Of a DNA stretch of 64,000 bases, positions 35,408 through 47,006 are shown piece after piece. Made by a program: the position numbers and the translations under genes. The notes beneath the pieces are model-generated. The model saw only the letters and a list, made by a program, of their open reading frames with translations, did not search any database and had not been told where the DNA came from. Location: positions 26,778,441-26,842,440 of the forward strand of contig NC_067135.1 in NCBI RefSeq assembly GCF_021347895.1, in the 5' to 3' direction. The DNA is from Acanthochromis polyacanthus. Its lineage: Eukaryota > Chordata > Actinopteri > Pomacentridae. Numbering within the stretch: position 1 is the first letter of the stretch; each line of letters opens with the position of its first letter.

Positions 35408-36466
35408 CACAATATTGCCAAAGGTATTGGGACCAAAATAACTGAATTCAGATGTTCCAATCACTTCCATGGAAAATCCAGCACCTAGGAATGCAGACTG
35501 CTTCTACGAACATCAGTGAAAGAATGGGTCACTCTCAGGAGCTCAGTGAATTCAAGTGTGGTACCATGATAGGCTGCTAGGTTGTGCATTAAGTCCATTC
35601 ATGAACTTTCCTTGATACTGAATATCCCATGGTCAACTGTTAGTGGTATTACAACAAAGTGGAAGCAACTGGGAACAACAACACCTCAGCCGTGAAATGG
35701 TCGGTCACGTAAAATCACAGAACGAGGTCAGTGGATGCTGAGCTCCACCAACTTTCTGCAGAGTTAATAGCTACAGACCTGCAAACTTCAGATCAGCTCC
35801 TGAACAGCACAGAGAGCTTCATGGATGGGCTTCCATGGCCGAGCAGCTGCATCCAAGCCATACATCACCAAGTTAATGCAAAGCATCGTATGTAGTGGCG
35901 TAAAGCAGCTGCCACTGGACTCTAGAGCAGTGGAGACGTGTTCTCTGGACTGACCAATCAACTTCTCAGTCTGGTAATCTGATGGACCAGTCTGGGTTTG
36001 GTGGTTGCCAAGAAAACCATACTTCCTGACTGCATTGTGCCAAGTGTAAAGTTTGGTGGAGGGGGGATTATGGTGTGGGTTTGTTTTTCAGGAGCTGGCC
36101 CCTTAGTTCCAGTGAAAGGAACTCTGACTGCTTCAGAAAACCAAAACATTTTGGACAATTCCATGCTCCAAACTTTGGGAGAACAATTTGGGGATGGCCC
36201 CTTCCTGTCCGAACATGACTGACACTAGTGCATAAAGCAGGTCAATAAAGACATGGATGAGCCAGTTTAGTGTGGTAGAACTTGCCCAACCTGCACAGAG
36301 ACAACACAGAGACACTCCTAAACCTTGTGGAAAGCCTTCCCAGAAGAGTGGAGGCTGTTATAGCTGCAGAATGTGCATATTAAACCCAACGGATTAAGAA
36401 TGGAATATCATGAAAGTTCATATGCGTGTAAAGACAGACGTCCCAATTCTTTTGGCAATATAGATG
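35408..36466 (+). mobile_element. Tc1-like transposon, decayed, 1.06 kb
   Basis: Inverted ends CACAATATTGCCAAAGG and TTTTGGCAATATAGATG are flanked by TA (35406-35407, 36467-36468). The interior keeps broken transposase text: KFGGGGIMVWVCFSGAGPLV and LVPVKGTLTASENQNILDNS near 36040-36170, with FLSEHD holding the second catalytic aspartate region. Multiple frame breaks make it inactive. It is 0.5 kb upstream of BTNL-2. Confidence 0.85.
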
Positions 36467-36957
36467 TAGTATTTATTACTGTGGTGATCTGCTATCTGAC
36501 AACTGGATCAAAGTGCAGTTTCTTATTTATGTGTAACATATTAACTGTGACGATCAAAGCAGGTACGGTCATAAAAGTTAAAAACTTGACCGTTTTTGTT
36601 GGGCATCGATGATTTCTGTCATTTATCCTTCTATTTGCAGCAAAGAAACATATCTGATTGATCTTTTTGGAGCCTTTTCCATCAGTAAAACACATTTCTC
36701 TGAATACTGTCCTATATAAAAGTGTTACAGCACTTCATACAGGCTTTAACAGGCAGAGTTCAGGAGATAAGACAGCAGGTTCAGGTCAGAAGTTTAAAGT
36801 TCATTGTGTGCAGATTGACGATACATGCAAACTGTAAGGAACTCTTTTCGCCTGTGACTTAACCTTTAATTTGCACCGACTTCTTGTGAATTTAAATCGT
36901 GATTTATTTGGTTTTCTCACACTGCCATAGCTGAACGGTAAATCTGAACTCCGTGCG

Positions 36958-39900
36958 ATGATGGCTTTGGTTTTCCAGACTGTTCTCATTCTTCTGCTGG
37001 CATGCTTCCATACAGGTAACGTATTCCTAAATATAATAAAACAGACTTCTTTTCAAGTTTTGGATGTATTATCCTGCATGACTCACAAAGTAGTGGTGTA
37101 GATGAAATCCTCCTGAGTTTCCTGAAAGTGTTGACTAAACATGACGATGGCCTTCAACAGATCAAAGTTTTTAAAAGTCTCTGAGTGTGTCTCAAAATTA
37201 TATAAATGCTTAAAAATTAAATGCACAATTTTAGTAAAATCAGCAACACGTAAAGAGATTTAAGATCAAAAAAGTTAGATTTAATATGCTAGTGCAAAAG
37301 AAGGGCGTGTTTCATAATGTCAAAACCTGTATCCATGTTCTTATTCATAGTGAATATTAAATATCAAAAATGTGTTCATAACTGTTGTGATTAATCACCA
37401 TTTTTATTTTACAATATTAATTATTATTATTATTAGTAGTAGTAGTATTAATTATTTTGTAAACGTTTTCTATAAGAACAACTATTTCTACACACTACCA
37501 GTGAAGGGCTGCACAGTGGCGGGATCTTTCTGCATGGAGTTTGCATGTTCTCCCTGTGCATGTGTGGGTTTTCTCTGCATATTCCAGCTTCCTCCCACAG
37601 TCCAAAAATATGCTGAGGTTAATTGATGACTCTAAATTGCTTGTAGGTGTAATTGCAAGTGTGATTGTCTGTCTGTATATGTAGCATTGGGACAGACTGG
37701 CGATGTGTCCAGGTGTCCCCTGCCTTTGTCAGCTGTGATAGACTCCAGCCCCCTGCGACCCCAATGAGGATTAAGCGGTGTATAGATAATGGATGGATGG
37801 ATGGACTACCAGTCAAAAGTTTGGACACACCATCTCATTCAAAGGGTTTTATTTAAAAATTTTCTACCTTGTGAATCAATACTGAAGACATCAAAACTAT
37901 AAAAGAATAAATATGGAATTATGTTGTTAACAAAAACTGTTAATCTTAAGTATTAATGTACAATGTGGAAAGTAATACAAATAAATAAAAAGCATTGAAT
38001 GAGAAGGTGTCCAAACTTTTGACTGGTACTGTACATTAAATATATCTGAAAATAATGTTTTACATTTTATTGGTTTTGTTTCATAATAAAATAAGATATT
38101 TATTTTATAATACAGTGGTCCCTCATTATACCGCGGTTCACTTCCCATGGTCTCCCGGTATCGCAGCTTTTTGGATTGGGTTTGGTTCCGCAGATGTTTC
38201 GCTATATCGCAGAATTTTGCAGTACAGATATTTTTTCTGTAACTATTATGGTGGTGAGTTCCAATGAAACGTAGCACTGAAGAGCACAAACACTATATAA
38301 CTGCCAGATGCTCTTATTTTGACACAGACTACAGCATAAATGTAGCAGGAAGTCATCAAACACACTTCACACTCACAGTCCTGACAACATAACACTTAAG
38401 CAAAGTAATTAAGCTGACTAATCCACAAAAACACAATAAAATACAAATACTAATAACACTGGAACACGAACATAAACCACAATAATGACATTTAAACCTC
38501 CAACACCCCAAGCTCCCATGGTGCATTGAGGCACAGCAGTTCAGTCATTACAACTGGCTCTGCCATCACGTAGTGTACAGCGCTGGACTCTGATTGGCTC
38601 AGCGACCGTAGCGTCAGTCTCCTCTGTCTCCCCTGAGTATACCACATACGGTATAGTGGCATTCAGTATCTGGATTTCAGCCTCCCTGAATGTGTGAAGT
38701 TGCATTTATAAATGATGTGTTTAGATTTCTGTGAAAGTTGTGCAGCTGAGCTCAGAAATCGGATGAACAGAGATTTACGTTTGGATTCCAGTTAAAAATG
38801 TGGAGTCGCAGCCTTGAATGTGGGATGATCTCACTAGTTACACTTTAACTCCAGTCTGACTGTGGAGGTCAGTTCACTGGTAAAAGTGAAAGTGAAAGTG
38901 TCTCATGTTTGCTTTTTATGGCTTGTCTGACTTCAGATAAGCTCTGACCTCAATAACCACTGGATTGTTTTACTACTGAGAGATAAAAGCACCAGTTAAT
39001 CATCAACCTTCTTCCACTGTGCTGCCATGTTGATATGCAGAGTTGGTTGAACTGATCATAGTAGCTGCTGGGTTTCTTTTCAAATAAGGTTTTAGTCATT
39101 TAAACTGGATTTTTTTAATGTTCCCAATTGGACAGAAAATCTTCAGATTATTCAAACCAACCCCGGTTTAAATTTATAGAGATGTTCTGATTTAGCAGTA
39201 GGTGTTTTTCTGGCTGGAAATCATATAAACCAGTAACATAAGATGGTAAAACATGAATGTTTCAGGTAAAATGATCGATTGAAATCCATAGGAACATTAT
39301 TGGAAATGATAAATTTGCCCTAAATGTTCTTTTGAAAAGACATTAAAAGGTTTTATTTCCCTGCTGGTCTGGTAAGATGGAATCGCTTTCTTGAATTCAT
39401 TTCATTCAACCTTTCAGAAAAAAGTAAGATTATTTTGTGATATTATTCACAATAAATACTGTTATGCAGCTGAAATGTACCCTCAGTTTGGTGTGTTTTG
39501 TCAAACCACGTGAGTATAAATACAGACATTTTCCTGTCTTAAAAAGTTGCAAGAAAAAGTATGTGAACCCTTTGAGATTACTTGGATTTCTGCATAAATT
39601 GATCATAAAATGTTGTCGAAGTCACAACAACAGACAAACAGTCTGCTTAAACTAATAGCGCACACAAAAAATGATATGCTTTCATGTTTTTAATTGAACA
39701 CAACATTTAAATATTCAGAGAGCAGGGTGGAAAAAGTATGTGAGCCTTTGTATTTAATAACTGGTTGACCCTCCTTTGGCAGCAATAACGTCAAACGTTT
39801 CCTAGAGTTGCAGATCAGACCTGCACAACAATCAGGAGGAATTCTGGACCATTCCTCTTTAAAAAACTGTTTCAGTTCAGCAATGTTCTTGTGATATCTG

Positions 39901-42900
39901 GTGTGAATCACTCTCTTGAGGTCATACCATAGCATCTCAATCGGGTTGAGGTCAGGACTCAGACTGCCACTCCAGAAGGCGTATTTTCTTCTGTTGAAGC
40001 CATTCTGTTGTTGATTTACTTCCCTTGCATCACCCATTCTCTGTTGAGCTTCAGTTGGTGTACAACTGGTCTTAAGTTTTCCTGAAAAATGTCTTGATAA
40101 ACTTGGGATTTCATTTTTCAGTCGATGACAACAATCGTCCAGACGCTTAAGGAGTCCCAAACCATGATGCCCCTCCACCATATGTTACAGTTGGGATGAG
40201 GTTTTGATGTTGGTGTGCTGCCCCATTTTTCTCCACACAGCGTTTTGTGTTCCTTCCAAACAACTCAGTTTTGGTTTCATCTGTCCACAGAATATTTTTC
40301 CAGTAGTGCTGTGAAACATCCAGGTGCTCTTTAGCAAACTTCAAACATGCAACAATGTTTTTTTGGACAGTAGTGGTTTCCTTCGTGGTGTCCTCTCATG
40401 AACGCTATTCTTGTTTAATGTTTTACTTAATGCAGATTTGTCAATAAAAATGTGAGCATGTGTCAGAGATTTCAAGTTAATCTCATCCCATTGGTTGGAC
40501 TCCAGGTTGTCTGACTCCTGGCTCCAATTAGCTCTTGGAGAAGTCATTAATCTACAGGTTCACATACTTTTTCCACCCTGCTCTCTGAATGTTTACATGC
40601 TGTGTTCATTACAACTTGAAAACATATAATTATTACCTGTATTAGTTTTAGCAGACTGTGTTTGTCTATTGCTGTGACTTAGATGGAGATCGGAACACAT
40701 TTTATGATTTATTGATTAAATTACACCAATGTAATGTTATAATATTGATATATAACACTGCTATGGCTCTGTTTGTGATGCTGACATCATTGTCTTTAAG
40801 GACGTCTATTTAACTGTTCTTAAATATATAAAAAGATGTTTTCTTACTCAGGTGAGGCAGTCGATCAATATCAACTCATGGAGGCACTGATCGGCATCAC
40901 TGGTGACGTTACGTTGCAGTGCCACGTGGAACCTGCCACGGACGCCACCGACGAGTTGCTGGAGTGGTCGAGATCGGACCTGAACCCTAGATTCGTCCAT
41001 GTGAGGCGGGACGGTGAAGACCATCTGGTTGATCAAAACCCGTCATACATGGGAAGAACATCGGTGTTTGTCGATGGACTGAAGCAGGGAAACATGTCAC
41101 TGAGACTCTCCAGAGTGAGGCTGTCTGATGAGGGCATGTACAGGTGCTTCAGTCCAAACTTGAAGACAGATTCTCGAGTTCAGCTTGTTGTCAGTACGTA
41201 TACAAAAGTCCATAGAAGGTTTCACTGTAAGGTTTAGTTTTTCAAAGCTTTTTCTCTTGTTTTTATCAGTTGCTGTCATTGAGATAACCAAAGCCAGTGC
41301 TGGAGTGCTGGAGTGTAAATCTGCAGGCTGGTATCCAGAGCCTGAGGTGTTGTGGCTGGACGGTGATGGAAACCTCCTCACTGCTGAACCTACAGAGACA
41401 GTCACAGGTCCTGATGACCTCTATACTGTCAGCAGCAGAGTGACTGTGGAGAAGAGTCATGGCAACAACTTCACCTGCAGAGTCCAGCAGAACAACAAGC
41501 ACCGAGACGCCAAGTTCCACGTTGCAGGTTTGGATTCATGGTCTGATCCCAGTTTTAGCTCCAAACATCTGATGTCTTGTTAAAATAAACGTCACGCTGT
41601 TTATTGGTTTAACATTTCAGATGATTTCTTCACAGACCCATCAGCTAAGTCTGCCATCCCTGCTGTGATTGGTCTCGTCCTGTTTGTTCTGGTTGTTCTT
41701 GCGTTTGCTTTATTTGCCTGGAGGCAAAACAAAAACAGTAAGTCTGTTATCTCATCACGTATGTCTTAATCATAATGATGATCAAACTTGTCCTGATCAC
41801 AATATCAGTCTCTGAACAGTGAGAATATTTTAATACTGATTTTAATCTTGGATGTTCCCTCATAAATACATGCTTGTTTATTTTTGTTTAACTGAAGGTT
41901 GTGACATTCACGATTAAGACTGAAAATAATGTGTTGTCATTTGCAGTGTTGGTGCAGAATCACCATGTTTCATTTGATGTAACTGATGTCTACTGTTTCT
42001 GCACACAGACACCAAGGAGAACCATGAGGATGAAGAATCACAGAGTGAAGGTTCAGAAAAAGAATCACTGATGAGAAGTGAAAAAAAAGAAACACAACAC
42101 AACATCGGAGGAACACAAGCACCAAGAACACTTCAAGAACAGCCTGTTGAAAGAGGAGATGCAGAAAGTGCATCAGCATCTGTAAAAACAGAAACAGCAA
42201 GTCAGAGTCTGATGAATGAAAATGTGAAGGAAACATTGACTGGAAGTAGTGACACAGCAGCTCAGAATCCAACTAAAGGAGAAGAAACGCCAGAAGATTC
42301 ATCAACAGCAGAAACAAAGAATAAAGGTAAATCCAGTATGTTGCCACAAATACGTCTTTTTGTTTCTAGAAAGTTTACATGAACTAAAGGTTGTGGCATT
42401 TACTGTTAATACGGAAAAGCTAAATGTGTGTTGTCATTTACACACTGTTGGTGCAGAATCACCATGTTTCATTTGATGTTACTGATATCTACTGTTTCTG
42501 CACACAGACACCAAGGAGAAACATGAGGACGAAGAATCACAGAGTGAAGATTCAGATAAAGACACAATGGTGAAAAATGAAGACAAAGTAGAGGAGCACA
42601 AAGCAGAAACACAGATGAACCAGACCAAAGTGGAAGCAGAAAATAACGCATCAGTAGCGGAAACCTCACAGAAGACAGTTGATAGTTCGGTTAATGGTCA
42701 GCAGCAAAGTGACAAACAACCTGTAAAGTCTGGAACAACACCTGAGTCTGAGACTGAAAGAAAACAAGATGAGGAACAGACAGATGAAAAAAACACTGAG
42801 GATCAGAAGAAAACACAAAATCAAGAAGAGCAGTCTGACAACAATGAGGGGAAACCACAGTTAGTTGATCCAAAACCAGATGGAGAACAAGTAAAAGCAG

Positions 42901-43618
42901 AGAGCAACACAAGTGAATCTGAAATAAATTCAAATATTCAATCACAAAGTCAAGAAGGAATAGCAAATCCAGGTGCAGCAGCATCAACAGTATCCCCCAA
43001 TATACTTCATGATGTTGACAGAGCAGATGCAGAAAATGTTTCAACATCTATGACAGCAGAAACAGCAGATCAGAGTCTGATGAATGAAAGTAAAGAGGAA
43101 ACATCAACTGACAATCGTGACACAACAGCTCAGAATCCAACTAAAGGAGAAGAAGATTCCTCAGAAGCACAAGCAAAGACAAAAAGTAATTCCAGTCTGT
43201 TGCCTCACAAATATTTCTTATTTTGTTTGTAGAAAGTTTACATGAACTAAAGGTTGTGGCATTTACTGTTAATACTGAAAAGCGAAATGGGTGTTATCAT
43301 TTACACACTGTTGGTGCAGAATCACCATGTTTCATTTGATGTAACTGATATCTACTGTTTCTGCACACAGAGACCAAGAAGAACTCTGAGGATGAAGAAT
43401 CTCAAAGTGATGATTCCGAAAAAGAAGTAGAGGAGCAAAACGTACTTGAAACATCACAGGAGATGGTTGATAGTTCGATTAATGGTCAACAGCAACGTGA
43501 CGGACAATCTGTAAAGTCTGGAACAACACCTGAGTCTGAGCCTGAAAGACAACAAGATGAGGAACAGACAGATGAAAAAAACACTGAGAATCAGACAACA
43601 AAACAAAATCAAGAGTAG
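36958..43618 (+). CDS. BTNL-2: butyrophilin/MOG-like receptor with repeated acidic tail
   Basis: Exons: signal 36958-37015 (MMALVFQTVLILLLACFHTG); IgV 40852-41193; IgC 41270-41527; membrane 41621-41737 (AIPAVIGLVLFVLVVLAFAL); tail 42009-42326, 42508-43185 and 43371-43618. Joins are phase 1, sum 2019 nt, 672 residues. IgV has VTLQCHVEPATDATDELLEW and SDEGMYRCFSPN; IgC has CKSAGWYPEPEVLWLDGDGN and FTCRVQQ. It is the closest relative of BTNL-1 in the window and supplies the reference for that gene's frameshift. The tail is Glu/Gln/Lys/Ser-rich and made of three related exons starting TKENHEDEESQSE, TKEKHEDEESQSE and TKKNSEDEESQSD. The third has an in-frame TAG at 43616-43618. The first intron (3.8 kb) is stuffed with transposons. 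Surface B7/butyrophilin family membership is firm; function is not known. Confidence 0.82.
37505..37800 (-). repeat. Interspersed repeat, TCCATCC type, copy 3 (reversed)
   Basis: Opposite orientation to copies 1 and 2: GCATGGAGTTTGCATGTTCT, then CAGGTGTCCCCTGCCTTTGT, ending GGATGGATGGATGG. It lies in BTNL-2 intron 1. Confidence 0.7.
37805..38031. mobile_element. Tc1-type MITE, about 0.23 kb
   Basis: Inverted ends ACTACCAGTCAAAAGTTTGG and CCAAACTTTTGACTGGTACT, with TCTCATTCAA / TTGAATGAGA inside. A TA follows the right end (38032-38033). No coding capacity. It abuts the preceding repeat in BTNL-2 intron 1; the left end is approximate by a few bases. Confidence 0.75.
38113..38655. mobile_element. 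Pogo/Tigger-like short element
   Basis: It starts CAGTGGTCCCTCATTATACC with CCGCGGTTCAC just inside, and further in there is TTTCGCTATATCGCAGAATT. The far side carries CCACATACGGTATAGTGG. The start matches the well-known CAGTGGTCCCTC end of Tigger-type elements. The right end is uncertain. Confidence 0.55.
39540..40710 (-). mobile_element. Tc1-like transposon, internally deleted
   Basis: The left end is GTTGCAAGAAAAAGTATGTG. An inner inverted pair, CAGGGTGGAAAAAGTATGTG and CACATACTTTTTCCACCCTG, encloses minus-strand transposase pieces: NILWTDETKTELFGRN (first catalytic Asp), TVTYGGGASWFG and SLSPDLNPIEMLWYDLKR (region of the third acidic residue). The N-terminal DNA-binding part is missing and several frame breaks separate the pieces. 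It lies in BTNL-2 intron 1, just before the IgV exon. Confidence 0.85.
41880..43375 (+). repeat. Tandem triplication of an intron-exon unit in BTNL-2
   Basis: The sequence before each tail exon recurs: GTTGTGACATTCACGATTAA / GTTGTGGCATTTACTGTTAA (twice), then AGAATCACCATGTTTCATTT and CTACTGTTTCTGCACACAG at about 41990-42008, 42487-42507 and 43350-43370. Intron and exon were therefore copied together, extending the cytoplasmic tail. Confidence 0.85.
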
Positions 43619-44103
43619 CCTGAAAATAACGTAGAGGAAACACAGTCAGCTGATACCAAACCAGATGGAGAAGAAGAAGAAGCCGAGAGCAAGACAAATA
43701 AATCTGAAAAAAATCAAATATTCAATCAGAAAACCAAGAAGGAACACTAAGTCAAGGTGCAGCAGAACCAAGAATATCCCAAGAAAACTTATCAACACCT
43801 ATGACAACAGAAACACCAGATCAGAGTCAGACAAATGAAAGTAAAGAGGGAAACAGTGACACAGCAGGTCAGAATCCACTTGAAGAAGACAAACAAGCAC
43901 CAGGAGATTCCTCAGCAGCAGAAATTCAGACAAGTGAAGAAATGCCAAGTTCAAGTCCAACAGGTGTGGGCAAGGGAAAACAAGAGCTGCCAGGAGACAC
44001 AAAAAGACCAGAAATAAATGGAAAAGAAGGAGAAGCAAAGATGGACACTGCACAGACAGAAAATGAAGAAGCACAAGATCCAGGAAGTAGAACAGAAGGT
44101 TAG
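43619..44103 (+). pseudogene. Decayed remainder of the third BTNL-2 tail exon
   Basis: Homology to the second tail exon continues past the TAG (PENNVEETQSADTKPDGEEE matching the second-exon text near KPDGEQVKAES). A one-base loss near 43711-43720 (AAATCAAATATT where exon two has AAATTCAAATATT) then shifts the frame. The last part (43801-44103) is again open: TTETPDQSQTNESKEGNSDT through PGSRTEG. A possible terminal mini-exon with good borders at about 45643-45680 (DVTEDKSEVKF) would continue in phase, but its use is unproven. Confidence 0.65.
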
Positions 44104-44588
44104 AGCCTAAAACCGAGTTCAAGAAAACAAAAAACGAAGACGTGATGTGATGACAAAGATGGAAACAAAAGCAGATAAAATGAGATGTGATGGAAGAACA
44201 AAACTAAAAAGGACATTGTCATGTTTAGCTCTTTTACGTGTCGGTTCGTGGACATCTTCTTGTGACATTTGAAAGTTTTTAGCTTTGAGAACCTCTTTTG
44301 TTGCTTCAGGATCCTTTAAAATCACAGTGAGCAGTTTCTTCTCAGTGATGCTCCAAACACTTGATATCTTTCTAAGTTTTGTTCAACGTTTTTATCTTCT
44401 TCAGTTGTGTTTTATTTTTTAGCCTCATAACAGCTTCTTACACCAAACTCCAAAGTTGCAGAAACTTTTCCTGCACTGATGAAGTCATTAAACACACCAA
44501 TGTCCAGAACTCTGTGGGGCCTGAACTCAGCTTAAGTAAACCAAATATATCAAATGAAACAAAACCTGGAATGTGCCTTTAAATCACA

Positions 44589-44642
44589 CAGAAATGATGG
44601 AAGGGTTAGGGTTAGGGTTAGGGTTACCCAGAAATGATGGAA
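44589..44642 (+). repeat. Interstitial telomere-like (TTAGGG)n insert with direct repeats
   Basis: About four GGGTTA units (44603-44628, ending in ACC) are bracketed by a 14-base direct repeat CAGAAATGATGGAA (44589-44602 and 44629-44642). The flanking duplication suggests insertion at a staggered break rather than slippage. Confidence 0.8.
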
Positions 44643-46436
44643 AATATGTGTATTTGTCCTAGACAGGAAGGAACTTTCTTAACAGAGATGCAACTTTCTG
44701 CTTTGATTTTAGCTATTATGACTGATGATGCAGATTTCTTTCATAATTTTGATGGTTATACAGGTTAAATTCTCCATCAACTTTTATAATCTATATGATG
44801 ATCTAGATATTTTTGAAACACAGTCAAGACTCTCCAGATTTTCCATCATTTGATTTGATGATATTTGGTCTTAATCTTTATTTCGTGGAAAGGAATTGTA
44901 TACTTTTACACATAGAGCTATTTTTTTCAAATATTTTTCACATGCCAAACAGAAATGTGTTTTTTATTTAACTACTCAAGTGTTCATGTACTTGCAGAGG
45001 TGGAAAACTCTTTTTTTGGTATTGTTTGGACATTTCAGATATATATTTTTTGTTTAGTTTATTGGCAGCTTTTTTCCCTAATTAAACATTCAGGCTTCCA
45101 GAAAAAGAGAAAAAAGTAATCAGTTGAAAGTGTGCTTTTTCTGTCATTTCACTTGACATTTAGTCTTTTCTTGAAATCATGTCCATTGTAGATGTCTGTA
45201 TCATGTACTGATTATACATGTGATTTATTATGAATGGATGCAGTTAGAAACATGGAAACAAGTTGGAAAAAAATCATATTTTATTCCATTTTTGATTTAT
45301 CTGGGAATGTAAAGAATGAAAAGAAAAAGTTATTAAATCAAAAGTGAGATCAATAAAGCAGATATCAGTGTTGTAGCTCTCTGTTTCAATTTTTTTTTTA
45401 CTCAAGCCTAACAGAGCAGTGAAGCATTTATTATTCATTCTCTGATACATACACAAAGTATCTATAAGAATTGATATTAAAACTAAATATTGTCTCAGAT
45501 GTGATAAGAAATCATCAACTAAATCAAATTGTTCAGGTGTAAATGCATTTATTATCATAGAAAAGTCTCACAAATTTCCCAAATAAAGTCACATTTTCAG
45601 ATGCTTCATGTCACATTCAGTTTTCTGTTGAAATTCCTTCCAGATGTCACAGAGGACAAATCTGAGGTAAAATTCTGATTTATAAAGCTGCAGATATAAT
45701 AAAAACAGACACAGATGCTGAATTAAATGAAGAACTGAAAGGATTAAAGGTGAGCAACAAGCTGAATGTTAATTATTTAACTCCATAAGATGATTTAGTT
45801 TAATTTATGGAACTAAACTGGACTTCATTCTTTAACTTTATTACCAATAAAATACACTAAATTGTGTATTTACACAAAATTAATTTCCTCACTACCTACT
45901 ATTCAGAGCTATTTATAATTTTTAGGACAAACTGGTGCAATTATTGTATATCTGTGTTATGTTATTTTATTAGAAAGAGAGAAAACAAGAGGAAATAGAC
46001 AAAACTATCCATCAAATACAACATTTTGACAGATTCTGGCTCTGATAATTCTGTCATTTTGGTGTTTTAATTTGAAAAGTAACGAGCTGACACTCATAGT
46101 TGTTTCTTACAGCAGGTTATTCATTAGTTCCTGTGTCTTAAATATGTCAGGAAGGTGGAGGTTGAAAAAATGTCAAAAATCAACAATATTTCAACACAGA
46201 TCGACGTTCAGCTCAGCTTTAATCAGAGTCTCTCCTTTTCTCAGTCAGGTGTCTCTGATCTTTGTTGTCTGGAAGACAGAAAATCAAACTAAAAACCAGA
46301 GAAAAATCATTAAAGACAGATACATCCTCTTATTCAGGTGTTTTTCTGTGAACTCAGCATCTATTAAAGACGCATCCACTACATGCTATCATTTATTTAG
46401 GTTTAACATTTTTAATTAAATGACATTACTTTGTAG

Positions 46437-46540
46437 AAATTTGGCTTCAGTTTGACATTAAATTGTCTTTTTTTTTGAAAATGTTTGTCAAAAAAGCCAA
46501 ATTAAACTGACCATAATTAAATGTTTTTTTCACTGAATGT
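46437..46540 (+). mobile_element. Tc1 3'-end remnant
   Basis: TTTGTCAAAAAAGCCAAATT and ACTGACCATAATTAAATG parallel the 3' terminal region of the element at the start of the window (TTGTCAAAAAAGCCTAATTA, TTGACCACGATTCATG). Only the end is present. Confidence 0.6.
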
Positions 46541-46824
46541 AACCTAAACAAAACAACAAGTACAGAATTAAAGTCATGAGTCAGAGAAGATCATTGAAAA
46601 TGGTTGAAAACATCAGTAAAATGTGACACTAATCGTAATAATAATGAACCTGCTTCACTGAATCAGAACACGTCTCTGTAAAAACATCAAACTGTTCATG
46701 TTGAATCTTGCATTATAAATAAGGTTGACTTTAGACAGATTAGGACGTTCATCTTGTAGCTCAAATGATACAGCAAATATTTCAATAATGAACAAGTTTG
46801 TGCCAGAATCAGCATCGATCTCAC

Positions 46825-46922
46825 CTTCTGGACGGCAGAATAGACGATTTCCTGCTCTTGTAAATGCGACTCTTCAGCTGCTGTGGGATTTAAGGCCGAC
46901 GTGGAGCCTGATAATCCTGATT
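46825..46922 (-). CDS. Candidate optional ITIM exon of FCRL-D
   Basis: Acceptor TCTGAAGCAG and donor AGAAG|GTGAGA enclose 98 nt that read, after a phase-1 join, ESGLSGSTSALNPTAAEESH then LQEQEIVYSAVQK. IVYSAV fits the ITIM consensus (I/V/L/S)xYxx(I/V/L). The exon leaves in phase 0; the open frame alternatively runs on without splicing to a stop at 46698-46696. It is compatible in phase with the donor of FCRL-D exon 49274-49206 (skipping the last exon) or with a weak donor CCTG|GTTGGT inside exon 49129-49050. A Tc1 element lies between it and the rest of the gene. No other gene nearby would use it on this strand. Confidence 0.6.
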
Positions 46923-47006
46923 CTGCTTCAGAAACAAGCAGAATTTGAATTTTACTCAAGGAAACAAGAAATAAAACAACCTAAAAGGAAGATATTAGTA
47001 AAATTA

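Larger units (their letters stand above)
44104..46820. other. 3' flank of BTNL-2 and spacer before FCRL-D
   Basis: AT-rich DNA that probably includes the BTNL-2 3' untranslated region. It holds a short telomere-like run (44603-44628), a weak mini-exon candidate near 45643 and a Tc1 end remnant (46437-46540). On the minus strand at 46738-46696 a short open block with an acceptor (CTACAAG) could be a terminal exon for the ITIM exon at 46825-46922. Confidence 0.45.

Noticed and set aside
42691..44122. Long Leu/Phe-rich minus-strand open frames under BTNL-2 tail exons
   Set aside because: They are antisense reads of Glu/Gln/Lys-rich coding exons, which give hydrophobic shadows.
44603..44628. Telomere or chromosome end
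   Set aside because: Only about four units, flanked by unique sequence and genes on both sides; an interstitial insert.
45643..45680. Terminal coding exon DVTEDKSEVKF for BTNL-2
   Set aside because: Acceptor and phase fit, but it is 11 codons long and follows a tail exon that already contains a stop, so I do not call it; mentioned as a possibility only.
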